Source: Planctellipticum variicoloris (GTDB lineage Bacteria > Planctomycetota > Planctomycetia > Planctomycetales > Planctomycetaceae). Taken from it: a stretch of DNA of 64,000 nt. The translations under genes and the position numbers were made by a program. Below are positions 51,788 through 61,604 of the stretch, in pieces. Positions within the stretch are counted from its first letter, which is position 1; every line of letters starts with the position of its first letter. The stretch lies in the NCBI RefSeq assembly GCF_030622045.1, contig NZ_CP130886.1, positions 5,340,001 through 5,404,000 of the forward strand, read 5' to 3'. Below the pieces are notes generated by a model. That model ran no database searches, had not been told where the DNA came from, and worked only from the letters and a program-made list of their open reading frames with translations.

Positions 51788-53230
51788 ATGCCTGGCAGTC
51801 GGCTGGATCATCGCAAAATCACAATTCCCCGTCGGCGCTTTCTTGCCACGGGAGGCGCCCTCGGTCTCTCCCTTCCCGGCCTGTTGTCCGCCCAGGTCGC
51901 AGCGGCCACGCGCAATACCGCGAGCCCCGCGAAGATCAAAGCCTGCATCGTCGTCTTCTACTACGGCGGTCCGAGCCACCTCGACACCTACGACTTGAAG
52001 CCGGATGCTCCCGCCGACATCCGGGGCGAATTCTCGCCCATTTCAACCTCGGTTCCCGGTCTGCAGATCTGCGAGCACCTGCCGCACATGGCGAAGCTGA
52101 TGCATAAAGTCTGCCTCATCCGCAGCATGCATCACACGAATCGCCTGCACGATTCGGCCTCGACCGAGGCCCTCACCGGCCGGCAGTCGCCGCAGGGAGA
52201 CCGCGAAGAGTTCGCACCCATCGCGCAGTTCTTCCCCTGCCACGCGGCGACTCTGACGCATTTGCGGCACGACCCGACGATTGAAGTGCCGCACGCCGCC
52301 CTGCCCTGGGCGTTTCGCAATGTGATCGAGGTCCCGTGTCAGGCGGGGGGCTTCCTGGGGCCGTCGTATGCGCCGCTGCAGATCGACGTGAACGTCGAGT
52401 CGAAGACCTACTCCGCCGGGGCGCTCTCCGCACCGCCCGGCCGCCCGACGTCGCCGCTCGATCTGCGCCGGCAGTTGTTGAGTCGACTGGAAGATCAGCG
52501 GCGGGGCCCGGTCGCCCCGACCGACAGCAATGCGTGGAGCCTGGCCTACGACAAAGCCTGCCGGCTGCTGGAGGCGGTCGAGCTGCGGCAGGCGCTCGAT
52601 TTGTCGCGTGAAGATGTCCGTTTGCGCGACAAGTACGGCTACGGCCCTGCTCCGCTGTCCGTCGGTGAAGGGGGCGGCGGCGGGAACGGGGCCGAACTGG
52701 CCTATGGACGCCAGATGCGCGGCCAGAATCTGCTGCTGGCCCGTCGGCTGGTCGAAGCCGGAGTTCCGTTTGTGAACGTCTACGACTTCCGCCAGCAGGG
52801 GCAGAACTGGGATGCCCATTTCAAGTGCTTCAACCAGCACAAGACCCACCTGCTGCCGCTCGCCGATCAGTCCCTCGCCGCGCTGATCGAAGACCTCGAC
52901 CAGCGCGGCCTGCTCGATTCGACGCTGGTCGTGGCGATGGGAGAGTTCGGTCGGACGCCCCGCATCAACGGCGATGGGGGGCGGGATCACTGGCCCGACT
53001 GTTACTCGCTGCTGCTGGCCGGCGGCGGGGTCCAAGGAGGCCTGGTTCATGGATCGAGCGACGCGTTCGGCGAGTTTCCCGCCACCGATCCTGTGACGCC
53101 GGCGGATCTTGCCGCGACGATTTACTCGCGCTTCGGTCTCGACGCGCAGACGGAGATTCACGATCAGACCGGCCGGCCGTGGCGGATTGCGGACGGGATG
53201 CCGCTGACGCAGTTGTTCGGGGATGCCTAG
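51788..53230 (+). CDS. DUF1501 family protein (Tat-exported)
   Basis: A 480-residue protein. The start MPGSRLDHRKITIPRRRFLA carries a Tat-type signal (RRRFLATGGALGLSL) and the body matches DUF1501: VVFYYGGPSHLDTYDLKPDA, CEHLPHMAKLMHKVCLIRSM, GVPFVNVYDFRQQGQNWDAH, LLDSTLVVAMGEFGRTPRIN and [19 protein letters not shown]. These proteins have a sulfatase/alkaline-phosphatase-like fold; the reaction is unknown. In planctomycetes it is often paired with a DUF1549/DUF1553 cytochrome protein, not seen here. ATG at 51788 follows GGGAGATC. Confidence 0.92.
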   Translation: MPGSRLDHRKITIPRRRFLATGGALGLSLPGLLSAQVAAATRNTASPAKIKACIVVFYYGGPSHLDTYDLKPDAPADIRGEFSPISTSVPGLQICEHLPHMAKLMHKVCLIRSMHHTNRLHDSASTEALTGRQSPQGDREEFAPIAQFFPCHAATLTHLRHDPTIEVPHAALPWAFRNVIEVPCQAGGFLGPSYAPLQIDVNVESKTYSAGALSAPPGRPTSPLDLRRQLLSRLEDQRRGPVAPTDSNAWSLAYDKACRLLEAVELRQALDLSREDVRLRDKYGYGPAPLSVGEGGGGGNGAELAYGRQMRGQNLLLARRLVEAGVPFVNVYDFRQQGQNWDAHFKCFNQHKTHLLPLADQSLAALIEDLDQRGLLDSTLVVAMGEFGRTPRINGDGGRDHWPDCYSLLLAGGGVQGGLVHGSSDAFGEFPATDPVTPADLAATIYSRFGLDAQTEIHDQTGRPWRIADGMPLTQLFGDA

Positions 53231-53970
53231 GGCGAGCGAGGTCGACTGGGCCGGCGTTTTCCGAAGCGAATCTTCGGCAGCGACGGTTCATGAATCTCGC
53301 GGTCAGCGTCCTGACACACTTCCGGCAGCCAGCAATTCAAGTTGGCCGACCCCGGAACACAGGGCTCTTGCCGGGTTCCGATCAGGCGAGCAGCCCAGCT
53401 TTTCGTTCAGACGCGCCGCAGAGATGTTGCGGCGCGAACGGGATGCGGATGCGCCAGTTGCCACAAGACCATCCGGACCCACTTCAGCGTTGCGGCGAGA
53501 TTCATGAAGCGGGCCTTGACCCTGGGGGCGTCAGGCGCCCCAGTTCGGTCTGCTGGATAGCCGATCGAGCCCCTCCCGCCTGCGCGGCGATGACGCGTGG
53601 CTGTTGCCGCTGGAGGAGCCGGGCGTCGAGCACTTGCCGCGACTTTTTCCGGGCTCGTCCGGTCTGCGTGTCCCGACTCCGCAGCAGAAACCCCGTCACG
53701 ACTCGGACCGGTGTCTTGAACAAACCGACTCGAATGCCAGACGATGCCCCCGCTGTTGCGCTCCGTCGCTTTGAGTGCGAACTCGGGATTGATACGGGGG
53801 AGCGCAATAGATTCTCATTCTCCCCGCAAACCCAATCTCCCCAATCTCCGGCGATTTCATCCGCGCATCCTCTCCCTCTCCCACTGAAGATCGCGGGAGA
53901 GGGGACCGGAGATAGAGGCGGTGGGGAGGACACAGACAAAAATGCCCGCGCCACCGAGATGAAGCCCCCC
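53231..53970. other. 740 bp gap, no gene seen
   Basis: Contains two hairpins (CGCCGCAGAG...TTGCGGCG near 53415; CTGGGGGCG...CGCCCCAG near 53520) and the inverted repeat CTCTCCCTCTCCC/GGGAGAGGGG near 53868-53905, close to the end of the convergent ABC operon. No gene recognised. Confidence 0.45.
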
Positions 53971-54747
53971 TCAACTCGCATCCCGATACTCGCGGCGCTC
54001 GAACACCAGCATCCCCGCGACCAGCAGCACGAGGATTGTCGCCGCGAGCGCAACCGTCGCTGTCGTTCCCGACACCGCCGCGAACATCTCGCGGGCTACT
54101 CGGCTGAGCGGGCCGAGCTGCATGTCCTCGCCTGCGTCGTAGATCATACACCGCACGTAGAACGCCACCGAGACGCGTTTGACGATGCCTGGCAAATTTC
54201 CGAACAGCACTTCCAGAAAGAACCAGTAGACCAGCGAGATGATCGTTCCGTGGCGGAAGGTCGCCCCCAGCAGCAGAAACAGCCCGGCGTACGCGAGCCC
54301 GCCCAGCAGGCTCGCCGGCAGGAAGACGGGGAGGACGTCTTCCCCCGGCGCTCCGGCCAGCCCGCACATGACCAGCAGCGTCCCGGTGCACCAGGCGGTG
54401 ACCAGGATCGAGGCGGCCAGCGATTTCATCAGGTAGACCAGCGACCGCGGCAGCGACGCGATCAGCAGATAGATCAGCGTCCGGTCTTCGCGCTCCCCGC
54501 CGATGCCCGAGGCCCCGTAGCAGATCGCGAAGATCGGCATCAGGAACGCCACGAAGGTCGGGACCAGCACCTGCTCGGCGAGCTTCTTCGCCGTCGGCTC
54601 CCCCCGCCGGGACCAGGCGAGTACGATCAGGATGCAGAGGAGCGACAGTCCGCAGCAGGCGAGCGTCTGCCGCGACAGAAGCTGCCGACGGAGCGTGAGC
54701 ACGAACAGGCTCCAGCAGGCCCAGGGAGTCGACGACGCAGCCTTCAC
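53971..54747 (-). CDS. ABC transporter permease (second pair)
   Basis: A 258-residue integral membrane protein with about six hydrophobic segments (LACCGLSLLCILIVLAW, ILVTAWCTGTLLVMCGLAG, FLPASLLGGLAYAGLFLLL and others) and the ABC-2-type GGEREDRTLIYLLIASLP. GTG at 54747 follows GGGAG; no ATG in frame gives a sensible start. Last gene of a minus-strand four-gene operon; it starts 23 bp after the stop of the second ATPase. Substrate unknown. Confidence 0.8.
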   Translation of the reverse strand: MKAASSTPWACWSLFVLTLRRQLLSRQTLACCGLSLLCILIVLAWSRRGEPTAKKLAEQVLVPTFVAFLMPIFAICYGASGIGGEREDRTLIYLLIASLPRSLVYLMKSLAASILVTAWCTGTLLVMCGLAGAPGEDVLPVFLPASLLGGLAYAGLFLLLGATFRHGTIISLVYWFFLEVLFGNLPGIVKRVSVAFYVRCMIYDAGEDMQLGPLSRVAREMFAAVSGTTATVALAATILVLLVAGMLVFERREYRDAS

Positions 54748-54770
54748 AAGCAACTCCCGCAAGAACAATC

Positions 54771-55724
54771 TCAGAACTTTGCCGCCGCCGACATGACATA
54801 CGCGAACGTCGCTTCGGTCGTGGCGTCGGTGGTTTCCAGTCGGCCGATATCGAATCCGCCTTCTACCACCAGCGCGGCAAACCGGCGGAAGAACTCTTCC
54901 GGCCGGGCGACCTGCAGCAGCAGTTCCGCATCGCCCGTCAACTCGACTCCCAGCACCTGCCCGCACTGCATCAGCCGGGAAGCCAGTTCCCGCTGCTGAC
55001 GGCATTCGATCCGGACCTGCGACGGTTGTTCGGCGAACATGGCCCGCAGTTCGGGGAGCGTCCCGACGGCCAGCACGCGCCCCTGGCCCATGAAGACGAC
55101 GCGGTCGGCCAGTTCGTCCATTTCTTCCAGGATGTGGCTCGAAACGAGAACGGCCTGGCCGCGCGCGGCACAGCGGCGGAAGAGCTCGGTCAGCTCGCGC
55201 CGGCCGACCGGATCGATGCCGTTGAGGGGCTCGTCGACGATCAGCACTTCCGGTCGATGGACCAGCGCCTGCGCCAGCTTGATCCGCTGCCGCATCCCCT
55301 TGGAACAGCCTTTGAGCGTGCGGTCAGCCCGATCGAGCATGCCGACGTCGGCGAGGACTTCTTCGGTGCGCTCGCGGGCCAGCGTCCGCTCCAGGCCGTG
55401 GAGACAGGCCATCGTGTAAACGAACCGCCGGCCGGACATTTCTTCGTAGAAGGCGTCCGCGTCGGGGCAGTAGCCGAGCGATTTGCGGGCGGTCGCGGAC
55501 CGGGCGGAGGCCCCGCGCACGAAGACTTCTCCCAGGCTGGGTCGTAGCTGTCCGGTCAGGAGTTTGATCAGCGTCGACTTGCCGGCGCCGTTTGGCCCGA
55601 GGAGTCCGGAGATGCCCGGCTGGAGCGTCAGGCTGACGTCGTTGACGCCGATGACCGCTCCGTACCACTTCGTGGCGCCGCGGAACTCGACCAGCGGCGG
55701 TTCGCCCGGAGATCGGAGACTCAT
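54771..55724 (-). CDS. ABC transporter ATP-binding protein (second pair)
   Basis: A 317-residue ATPase: GISGLLGPNGAGKSTLIKLL (Walker A), GCSKGMRQRIKLAQALVHRP (signature CSKGMRQ), EVLIVDEPLNGIDPVGR (Walker B) and VLVSSHILEEMDELADRV (H-loop). A C-terminal regulatory extension follows. The ATG at 55724 overlaps the stop of the preceding permease (ATGA), so it is coupled. Exporter-type domain, substrate unknown. Confidence 0.94.
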   Translation of the reverse strand: MSLRSPGEPPLVEFRGATKWYGAVIGVNDVSLTLQPGISGLLGPNGAGKSTLIKLLTGQLRPSLGEVFVRGASARSATARKSLGYCPDADAFYEEMSGRRFVYTMACLHGLERTLARERTEEVLADVGMLDRADRTLKGCSKGMRQRIKLAQALVHRPEVLIVDEPLNGIDPVGRRELTELFRRCAARGQAVLVSSHILEEMDELADRVVFMGQGRVLAVGTLPELRAMFAEQPSQVRIECRQQRELASRLMQCGQVLGVELTGDAELLLQVARPEEFFRRFAALVVEGGFDIGRLETTDATTEATFAYVMSAAAKF

Positions 55725-56593
55725 TTCACCACCTCGACGGCCTTCACCCGGCAGATGATCAGCACCAACGAGACGGCGCAGACGGTGCTCAGCACCGCCA
55801 GGCACCAGCCGGCTGAGGGGATCTTGTTCTCGTCGAGCGACCCGAAACACCAGCGCCCGAGGCGGTGCATGTCGTCCCAGAAGCCGAGCAGCAGCCAGTA
55901 GCGGTTGTCGTCGATCGCCCGCATGGCGTCCGCGAGTCCCTTCAGCAGGACGAAGAGTCCGAGCCAGGTCATCACGAGCGGGACGGTGCGGGGGACCCAG
56001 GCGGCGATGGCGAAAATCATCAGGCTCTGCACCACCGCCAGCACTGCGCCGTAGCCCAGAATCCCGGTCAGGACCCTGGGGTTCTCGTAGAAGTACGCCA
56101 GTGAGTTGCTCAGCGTTCCGTATTCGACGAACAGAATCAGGGCCGGCACGGTGGTGACCAGCGTCACGAGGGCCGCGATCGTCAGGAGTTTGCCGACGAT
56201 GTAGTGCTGCTTGCGGATGCCGCGCGAGAGATAGAAGACCATGCCTCCCTGGCGGTAGTCGCTGCCGATGAGGGTCGAACCGGCGAAGGCGAGCAGCAGC
56301 GCGCAGATGCTGGCCTGGGCGAGCATGAAGTCGGCGTAGGCTTCGCCGTTGCCGGTCACTTTGTAGTTGTCGAGGAATTGGGCCAGGTTGCCGTTCTGGA
56401 CGGTGATCGTCGCTTTGAGATAGATGAAGGCGAAGTTGAAGACGAAGTTCAGCAGGCCCAGACCCAGCAGAATCCAGAAGACCCACCGTCGGAGCACCAG
56501 CGCCAGGCCGATGCGCACCAGCGACCAGCATCCCCACCACGGGGAGCGCAGCCGCCCGTCCCATTTACGATACCCCGCCTGATCAATCTGCAT
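55721..56593 (-). CDS. ABC transporter permease (first pair)
   Basis: A 290-residue membrane protein with six hydrophobic segments: IGLALVLRRWVFWILLGLG, ASICALLLAFAGSTLIGSDY, LLTIAALVTLVTTVPALILF, VLAVVQSLMIFAIAAW, PLVMTWLGLFVLL and AVLSTVCAVSLVLIICRV. DYRQGGMVFYLSRGIRKQHY resembles the cytoplasmic loop of ABC-2 permeases. The ATG at 56593 lies 10 bases inside the preceding ATPase gene. Partner of the ATPase at 56583-57572. Confidence 0.82.
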   Translation of the reverse strand: MQIDQAGYRKWDGRLRSPWWGCWSLVRIGLALVLRRWVFWILLGLGLLNFVFNFAFIYLKATITVQNGNLAQFLDNYKVTGNGEAYADFMLAQASICALLLAFAGSTLIGSDYRQGGMVFYLSRGIRKQHYIVGKLLTIAALVTLVTTVPALILFVEYGTLSNSLAYFYENPRVLTGILGYGAVLAVVQSLMIFAIAAWVPRTVPLVMTWLGLFVLLKGLADAMRAIDDNRYWLLLGFWDDMHRLGRWCFGSLDENKIPSAGWCLAVLSTVCAVSLVLIICRVKAVEVVK

Positions 56594-57572
56594 CGGTCCC
56601 TCGACTCTGCGATGGCGCACTCTGGCCGTTCGTTCCGATCAAGCGATGATAGAGTTGCGGCAGATCCTCCCGCTCGGGGACCAGCGTGCAGAGGGTGACG
56701 TCGTGCCGGGCCGAGAGCGCGAAGAACCGGTCATTCCCCCACTCCGCGGGAACCTCCACGTGCGCCTCGTCGGCCCGCGGCGATTTTTCGACAGTGACGC
56801 CGGCCTCACGCAGCGCACTGAGAAAACTCTCCCCGGCGCCGCGCCAGCCCAGCCGATACCGGTTTTTCCAGTGCTGCCGCAGATCGGAGATCCGCCCCAC
56901 ACCCAGGACGCGTCCGCGGTCCACAATGATCACCTGCTCGCAGACCCGGTCGATGTCTCCCAGCAGATGCGTCGACAGAATCAGCGATTTGCCGTGCCGG
57001 TTCGCGATGGCCTTCAGCAGGGACAGCATCGCCTCCCGGCCCTTGGGATCCAGCCCCGCCGTCGGTTCATCCAGGAGCAGCAGTTGCGGATCGTGGACCA
57101 GCGCCGCGGCCAGCTTCAGCCGCTGCTTCATGCCGACGGAATACTCGTCGCAGCGCCGGTAGCGGGCTTCATCGAGCTCCAGGTACGAGAGGACCTCGTG
57201 CGCCCGCCGGAGGGCCTGCCGCCGGGGCATCCCCGACAGCTCGCCGGCCAGCGCGACCAGATCGACGCCTCGCACGCCCGGCACGAGCGACTCGGCCTCC
57301 GGCATGAATCCCAGCCGGCCGCGCAGTTCGGCCTGCTGCGTTCGCAGATCGTACCCCAACACGGTTCCGCCGCCGGAGGTGGGGCTCATCAGCCCCAGGA
57401 GCAGTTTCAGCAGGGTCGACTTCCCGGCGCCGTTCTGTCCGACCAGCCCCACCGCTCCCGGGGCGATCTGCAATGAGACGTCCTTGAGCGCCTGAAACGT
57501 CCCGTACCAGTGCGAGACGCCGGTCAAATCGACCAGCGGCGGATCCTTCGGCGAACTCTGATCAATCGACAT
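56583..57572 (-). CDS. ABC transporter ATP-binding protein (first pair)
   Basis: A 329-residue ATPase: AVGLVGQNGAGKSTLLKLLL (Walker A), CDEYSVGMKQRLKLAAALVH (signature SVGMKQR), QLLLLDEPTAGLDPKGREAM (Walker B) and SLILSTHLLGDIDRVCEQVI (H-loop). The C-terminal extension is rich in Arg and Gly. ATG at 57572 follows GGACTGG; another ATG at 57578 is possible. Begins the four-gene operon. Confidence 0.94.
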   Translation of the reverse strand: MSIDQSSPKDPPLVDLTGVSHWYGTFQALKDVSLQIAPGAVGLVGQNGAGKSTLLKLLLGLMSPTSGGGTVLGYDLRTQQAELRGRLGFMPEAESLVPGVRGVDLVALAGELSGMPRRQALRRAHEVLSYLELDEARYRRCDEYSVGMKQRLKLAAALVHDPQLLLLDEPTAGLDPKGREAMLSLLKAIANRHGKSLILSTHLLGDIDRVCEQVIIVDRGRVLGVGRISDLRQHWKNRYRLGWRGAGESFLSALREAGVTVEKSPRADEAHVEVPAEWGNDRFFALSARHDVTLCTLVPEREDLPQLYHRLIGTNGQSAPSQSRGTDAD

Positions 57573-57709
57573 GCACATGCCAGTCCAGCAACCCGATCCG
57601 TTCCCGGAAAGTCGTCCGCCGATTGTAGTAGACCGCCTGCCCCGGCGGGAACACGGACGCCGTCCCGAATACCACGGCTCTTTCCAAGTTCCGTCTGGGT
57701 AAGCAGCAG

Positions 57710-57779
57710 GGTGAGTCGAGTCTTCGAGGCTCACTACAACTTGTAATCGCGGAGGTGAGCCTCGAAGACTCGACTCACC
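57710..57779. repeat. Inverted pair of the 26-bp dispersed repeat
   Basis: Copies GGTGAGTCGAG...CTCACT (57710-57735) and its reverse complement (57754-57779) stand 18 bp apart in the divergent region between the ABC operon and the TolB-like gene. The two can form a 26-bp stem. Same element as between dnaK and clpB. Confidence 0.85.
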
Positions 57780-57880
57780 CTCCATTGAAACTGGGAAGAG
57801 CCGTGTCCCGAATACCCGGCCCCGTCCCGCGGCGTTATCTTCGTTGCAACCTCAGCCCGCACTCGTCCGGACGGCCCTCC

Positions 57881-59074
57881 ATGAAATCGCTCCCTGTGCT
57901 CATTGCCGTGCTGATGTCCGTCCCGGCTGCCGCTGACGAGCCAGTACCACCGCAGCCGCTGATTGGTTTCACCGAACTGCAGACCAGTCTGCCGGGCGGG
58001 CGGCATGCCAACGTGCGAACGATGCGGGCGTCGGTGGTTCGGGCGGATGGTGCGGGGCGGCGGCTCCTCACTCCGGAGCTTGCCACTGAGCCGGACACGT
58101 GGACGCAGTTCGCCGGCTGGTCTCCTGACGGGCGGACCGCCATCGTCGGCCGCGGCTGGCAGAGTCCCGCGAACGCTCAATGGGAGGAGGATCACAAGAC
58201 GTTTCGGCACACGGCGGAGGGCTGGTTATACGACGCGTATCTGGTCGACATCGCGACCGGGCAGGCGACGAACGTGACCGCCGTGGAGCGGGTCAGCTTC
58301 TATAACAGCATTTTCTTCTGGCCGGGCGACTCGACAAAGCTCGGGCTGACTGCTCTCGTCGATGGGACGTCGAAACCGTTTCGGATGGATCGCGACGGCC
58401 GGAACAAGGTTGATCTCAATCAGGGCTCGACCGGATTTACCTACGGCTTCAACGGGTCCCGCGACGGGTCCCGGATCGCCTACCACGACAACTATCAGAT
58501 CTACCTCGCCGACGCCGACGGCAAGAACCGCGTTCATGTGGCGACCGGGCAGCCCTTTAACTTCGGCCCCACCTGGTCTCCCGACAGCCAGTGGGTGCTG
58601 TTTGTCGCGGGCGAGCACTACAACTGCCACCCGCACATCGTCCGGGCCGACGGGACGGGACTCAGGAAACTGGCCGATCGCAACGGCTATCGCGGCGTGG
58701 TCGAATTCCTCGACGTCTACGACTTCCACGGCGGCAGCAGCGATACGCCGGTCTGGGCGGCGGACGGACAGTCGGTCTTCTACACGGCACTGGTTGGCCC
58801 CAACGTCGAGCTGTTCCAGGTCACGCTCGACGGCCGGGCTATGCAACTCACCAGTTCGCCGGCGGGCACGTTGCACTATCATCCGCAGCCGTCCGCCGAC
58901 GGAAAGCGGCTGCTGTACGGCTCGAAGCGCGGCGGCGTCCGCCAGCTCTTCGTGATGGCTCTTGCCGACCGGAGCGAACAGGTTTTGACCGACCTCAAGC
59001 CCGGTCAGGGGGCGATGTGGCCGCACTGGCAGCCAGATCCGGTCGACGAGCCCGGCGGCATCAACCGGCCATAG
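57881..59074 (+). CDS. TolB-like beta-propeller protein, secreted
   Basis: A 397-residue protein with signal peptide (MKSLPVLIAVLMSVPAAADE) and PD40/WD40-like blades: FAGWSPDGRTAIVGRG, FGPTWSPDSQWVLFVAGEHY, TPVWAADGQSVFYTALVG, YHPQPSADGKRLLYGSKRG, VDIATGQATNVTAVERVSF. Likely periplasmic; ligand or enzymatic role unknown. The ATG at 57881 is chosen because it opens the signal peptide; a longer frame starts in the dispersed repeat. Confidence 0.85.
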   Translation: MKSLPVLIAVLMSVPAAADEPVPPQPLIGFTELQTSLPGGRHANVRTMRASVVRADGAGRRLLTPELATEPDTWTQFAGWSPDGRTAIVGRGWQSPANAQWEEDHKTFRHTAEGWLYDAYLVDIATGQATNVTAVERVSFYNSIFFWPGDSTKLGLTALVDGTSKPFRMDRDGRNKVDLNQGSTGFTYGFNGSRDGSRIAYHDNYQIYLADADGKNRVHVATGQPFNFGPTWSPDSQWVLFVAGEHYNCHPHIVRADGTGLRKLADRNGYRGVVEFLDVYDFHGGSSDTPVWAADGQSVFYTALVGPNVELFQVTLDGRAMQLTSSPAGTLHYHPQPSADGKRLLYGSKRGGVRQLFVMALADRSEQVLTDLKPGQGAMWPHWQPDPVDEPGGINRP

Positions 59075-59202
59075 TGTGGTGAGGACTGAAGGGGGCGTGG
59101 TGGTTCGGTTCCGGGACTGGCGGTATCATTGCAATCAATGAGCGGCCTGACAGGGTTTCGGGCGGTTGGGGAACGGGTGTTCGCAGGGGCTTTGGGTTTA
59201 TC

Positions 59203-60417
59203 ATGCCGAGCTGTGTTCTGGCTTATTCGGGCGGGTTGGATACGTCGGTCATCCTGGGATGGCTGCAGGACGAAGGTTACGACGTCCATTGCGTTTACGT
59301 CGATCTGGGGCAGCCCTGCGAGGACCGCCAGGCGATTCTCAAAAAGGCGCACGACAACGGGGCGAAGTCGGCCCGGATTGTGGACGTGCAGGAAGAGCTG
59401 TGCCGGGATTTTGCGTTTCCCGTGCTGCAGTGGCAGGCGCGGTACGAGCAGGTGTATCTGCTGGGGACGTCGATCGCCCGGCCGCTGATTTCGAAGGTCT
59501 GCCTGCAGGTGGCCCGCGAAGTCGGGGCCGACGCCTACGCACACGGGGCTACCGGCAAGGGGAACGATCAGTGCCGGTTCCAGCTTGCGGCTGAGGCGCT
59601 CGATCCGGCCGTGAAGATTATTGCGCCGTGGCGGATTGCGAAGTTCCGGGAGCTGTTCGCCGGACGGCAGGAGATGATCGCCTACTGCGAGAAGAAGGGG
59701 ATTCCCGTCAAGGCGTCGGTGAGCAAGCCGTACAGCTCGGACGAGAACTGCCTGCACATTTCTTATGAAGCGGGCAAGCTGGAAGATCCGGCGGTGTGCG
59801 GCGTGGACACGGTCGACTTCGGCATGACGGTCTCGCCGCAGCAGGCGCCGGACAAAGTGGAGTCGGTGACGGTTCGCTTCGAGCATGGCGTGCCGGTGAG
59901 CGTGAACGGCAAGACGCTGTCGGCTCTGCAGGTGGTCAAGACGCTCAATGAGATCGGCGGCCGGAACGGCGTGGGCCGGATCGACATGGTCGAGAACCGG
60001 TTTGTCGGCATGAAGAGCCGGGGGGTCTACGAGGCGCCTGGGATGACGGTGCTGTACGAGGCGCATCGGGTGCTGGAGCAACTCACGCTGGACCGGGATC
60101 TGGTCCATCTGCGGGACCGGATGGCGCCGGAAATCGCCGAGATGGTTTATTACGGCTTCTGGTACACGGCGAAGATGGACGCTCTGATGGCGTTCAATCA
60201 TCAGGCTCAGAAGGTGGTCAACGGCGAAGTGACGCTGGGACTCTACAAGGGGAACCTGATCGTGCAGAGCCGGAAGAGCCCGAACAGCCTGTACGACGAG
60301 GCGATCGCGTCGATGGACACGGCCGGGGCTTACGACCAGACCGACGCCGAGGGCTTTTTGCGGATCATGGGCCTGCCGAGCCGGGTGCAGGGCCGGGTGA
60401 CGCCGAGAGCGTATTAG
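59203..60417 (+). CDS. argG: Argininosuccinate synthase
   Basis: A 404-residue enzyme: VLAYSGGLDTSVILGWLQDE (ATP/PPi loop), DAYAHGATGKGNDQCRFQLA, IIAPWRIAKFRELF, KPYSSDENCLHISYEAGKLE and GRNGVGRIDMVENRFVGMKS. Joins citrulline and aspartate in arginine synthesis. A rho-independent terminator follows at 60469-60508. Confidence 0.96.
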   Translation: MPSCVLAYSGGLDTSVILGWLQDEGYDVHCVYVDLGQPCEDRQAILKKAHDNGAKSARIVDVQEELCRDFAFPVLQWQARYEQVYLLGTSIARPLISKVCLQVAREVGADAYAHGATGKGNDQCRFQLAAEALDPAVKIIAPWRIAKFRELFAGRQEMIAYCEKKGIPVKASVSKPYSSDENCLHISYEAGKLEDPAVCGVDTVDFGMTVSPQQAPDKVESVTVRFEHGVPVSVNGKTLSALQVVKTLNEIGGRNGVGRIDMVENRFVGMKSRGVYEAPGMTVLYEAHRVLEQLTLDRDLVHLRDRMAPEIAEMVYYGFWYTAKMDALMAFNHQAQKVVNGEVTLGLYKGNLIVQSRKSPNSLYDEAIASMDTAGAYDQTDAEGFLRIMGLPSRVQGRVTPRAY

Positions 60418-60468
60418 CAGGGTGGTAGGCTGAAAGCGGAGAGCGGTCAGCCAGATCAGAAGAAACAG

Positions 60469-60508
60469 AGCCCGTTGGGCCGTGTGAGCGGTCTGGCGGG
60501 CTTTTTTT
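60469..60508 (+). terminator. Rho-independent terminator after argG
   Basis: AGCCCG...CGGGCT hairpin (60469-60502) followed by TTTTTTT. The only clear hairpin-plus-T-run seen in the window. Confidence 0.8.
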
Positions 60509-60582
60509 GTGGAGTCGGTCGGTTAAGTTGCCGGTCCGGCGGCGGTTGACTCTCCACGCGAACAGTGCGTGGGGGATTTGCC

Positions 60583-61542
60583 GTGAAGATTGTTATTCCG
60601 GGCGGGTCGGGGCAGGTGGGTTCGATTCTCGCACGGGCGTTTCAGGCTCGCGGCGATGAGGTTGTCGTGCTCAGTCGTTCGCCGGAACCTGCCCCGTGGA
60701 GGGTTGCGGCGTGGAATGGAGTTTCAACCGGTCCGTGGATGGCGGAACTGGATGGGGCCGACGTTGTGATCAATCTGGCTGGTCGGAGCGTCAACTGCCG
60801 GTATACGCCGGCCCGCCGGCGGGAGCTGCTCGAATCCCGCGTGCGGTCGACGCGCGTGATCGGGGAAGCAATTGCCGCGGCGCGGCGACCTCCCAAGGTC
60901 TGGCTGCAGGCGAGTACGGCGACGATCTATGCGCATCAGTATGACTCACCGAACGACGAGCGGACCGGCCGGATCGGTGGCGCTGAGGTCGATGCGCCGG
61001 ACGCGTGGCGGTTCAGCATTGAAGTGGCGCGTGCCTGGGAGCAGGCGGCGACGGAGTCTGCGGCGACGCTGACCGGCACGCGGATGGTGCTGCTGCGTTC
61101 GGCGATGGTGATGAGCCCGGACCGGGGGGGCGTGTTTGATGCGTTTCTGCGCCTGGTGCGATGGGGACTCGGCGGGGCCCAGGGAGACGGCCGGCAGTTT
61201 GTGTCGTGGATTCACGATCGGGATTTTGTCCGTGCGGTCGGCTGGATCATCGCGCACGAGGAACTGGCTGGTCCGGTGAATGTGGCGTCGCCCGGGCCGC
61301 TGCCGAACGCGGAGTTTCTGGGGCTGCTGCGTCGGGCGTGGGGTGCGCGGCTGGGGCTGCCGACTCCGCGCGTGCTGCTGGAGCTTGGGGCCTGGCTGGT
61401 TCGGACGGAGACCGAGTTGCTGCTCAAGAGTCGGCGGGTGACGCCGGGGCGACTGAGCGAGTCGGGATTTGAGTTTGAGTTCTCGGAGTGGAGTACGGCT
61501 GCGGCGGACCTGTGCCGGCGATGGCGTGGGAACACGGAATGA
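60583..61542 (+). CDS. TIGR01777 family epimerase/oxidoreductase (SDR-like)
   Basis: A 319-residue protein: VKIVIPGGSGQVGSILARAF (NAD(P)-binding GGxGxxG), ADVVINLAGRSVNCRYTPAR, KVWLQASTATIYAHQYDSPN, VLLRSAMVMSPDRGGVFDAF, SWIHDRDFVRAVGWIIAHEE and GPVNVASPGPLPNAEFLGLL. Matches the TIGR01777/YfcH group; substrate unknown. GTG at 60583 follows GGGGGATTT. Followed by a membrane protein 62 bp downstream. Confidence 0.9.
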   Translation: MKIVIPGGSGQVGSILARAFQARGDEVVVLSRSPEPAPWRVAAWNGVSTGPWMAELDGADVVINLAGRSVNCRYTPARRRELLESRVRSTRVIGEAIAAARRPPKVWLQASTATIYAHQYDSPNDERTGRIGGAEVDAPDAWRFSIEVARAWEQAATESAATLTGTRMVLLRSAMVMSPDRGGVFDAFLRLVRWGLGGAQGDGRQFVSWIHDRDFVRAVGWIIAHEELAGPVNVASPGPLPNAEFLGLLRRAWGARLGLPTPRVLLELGAWLVRTETELLLKSRRVTPGRLSESGFEFEFSEWSTAAADLCRRWRGNTE

Positions 61543-61604
61543 TCGCCACTTGCGTCTGAGCAGGCGGTCACTGATAATCCCGGCTCCCTTCCCGGGAGTC
61601 GATC

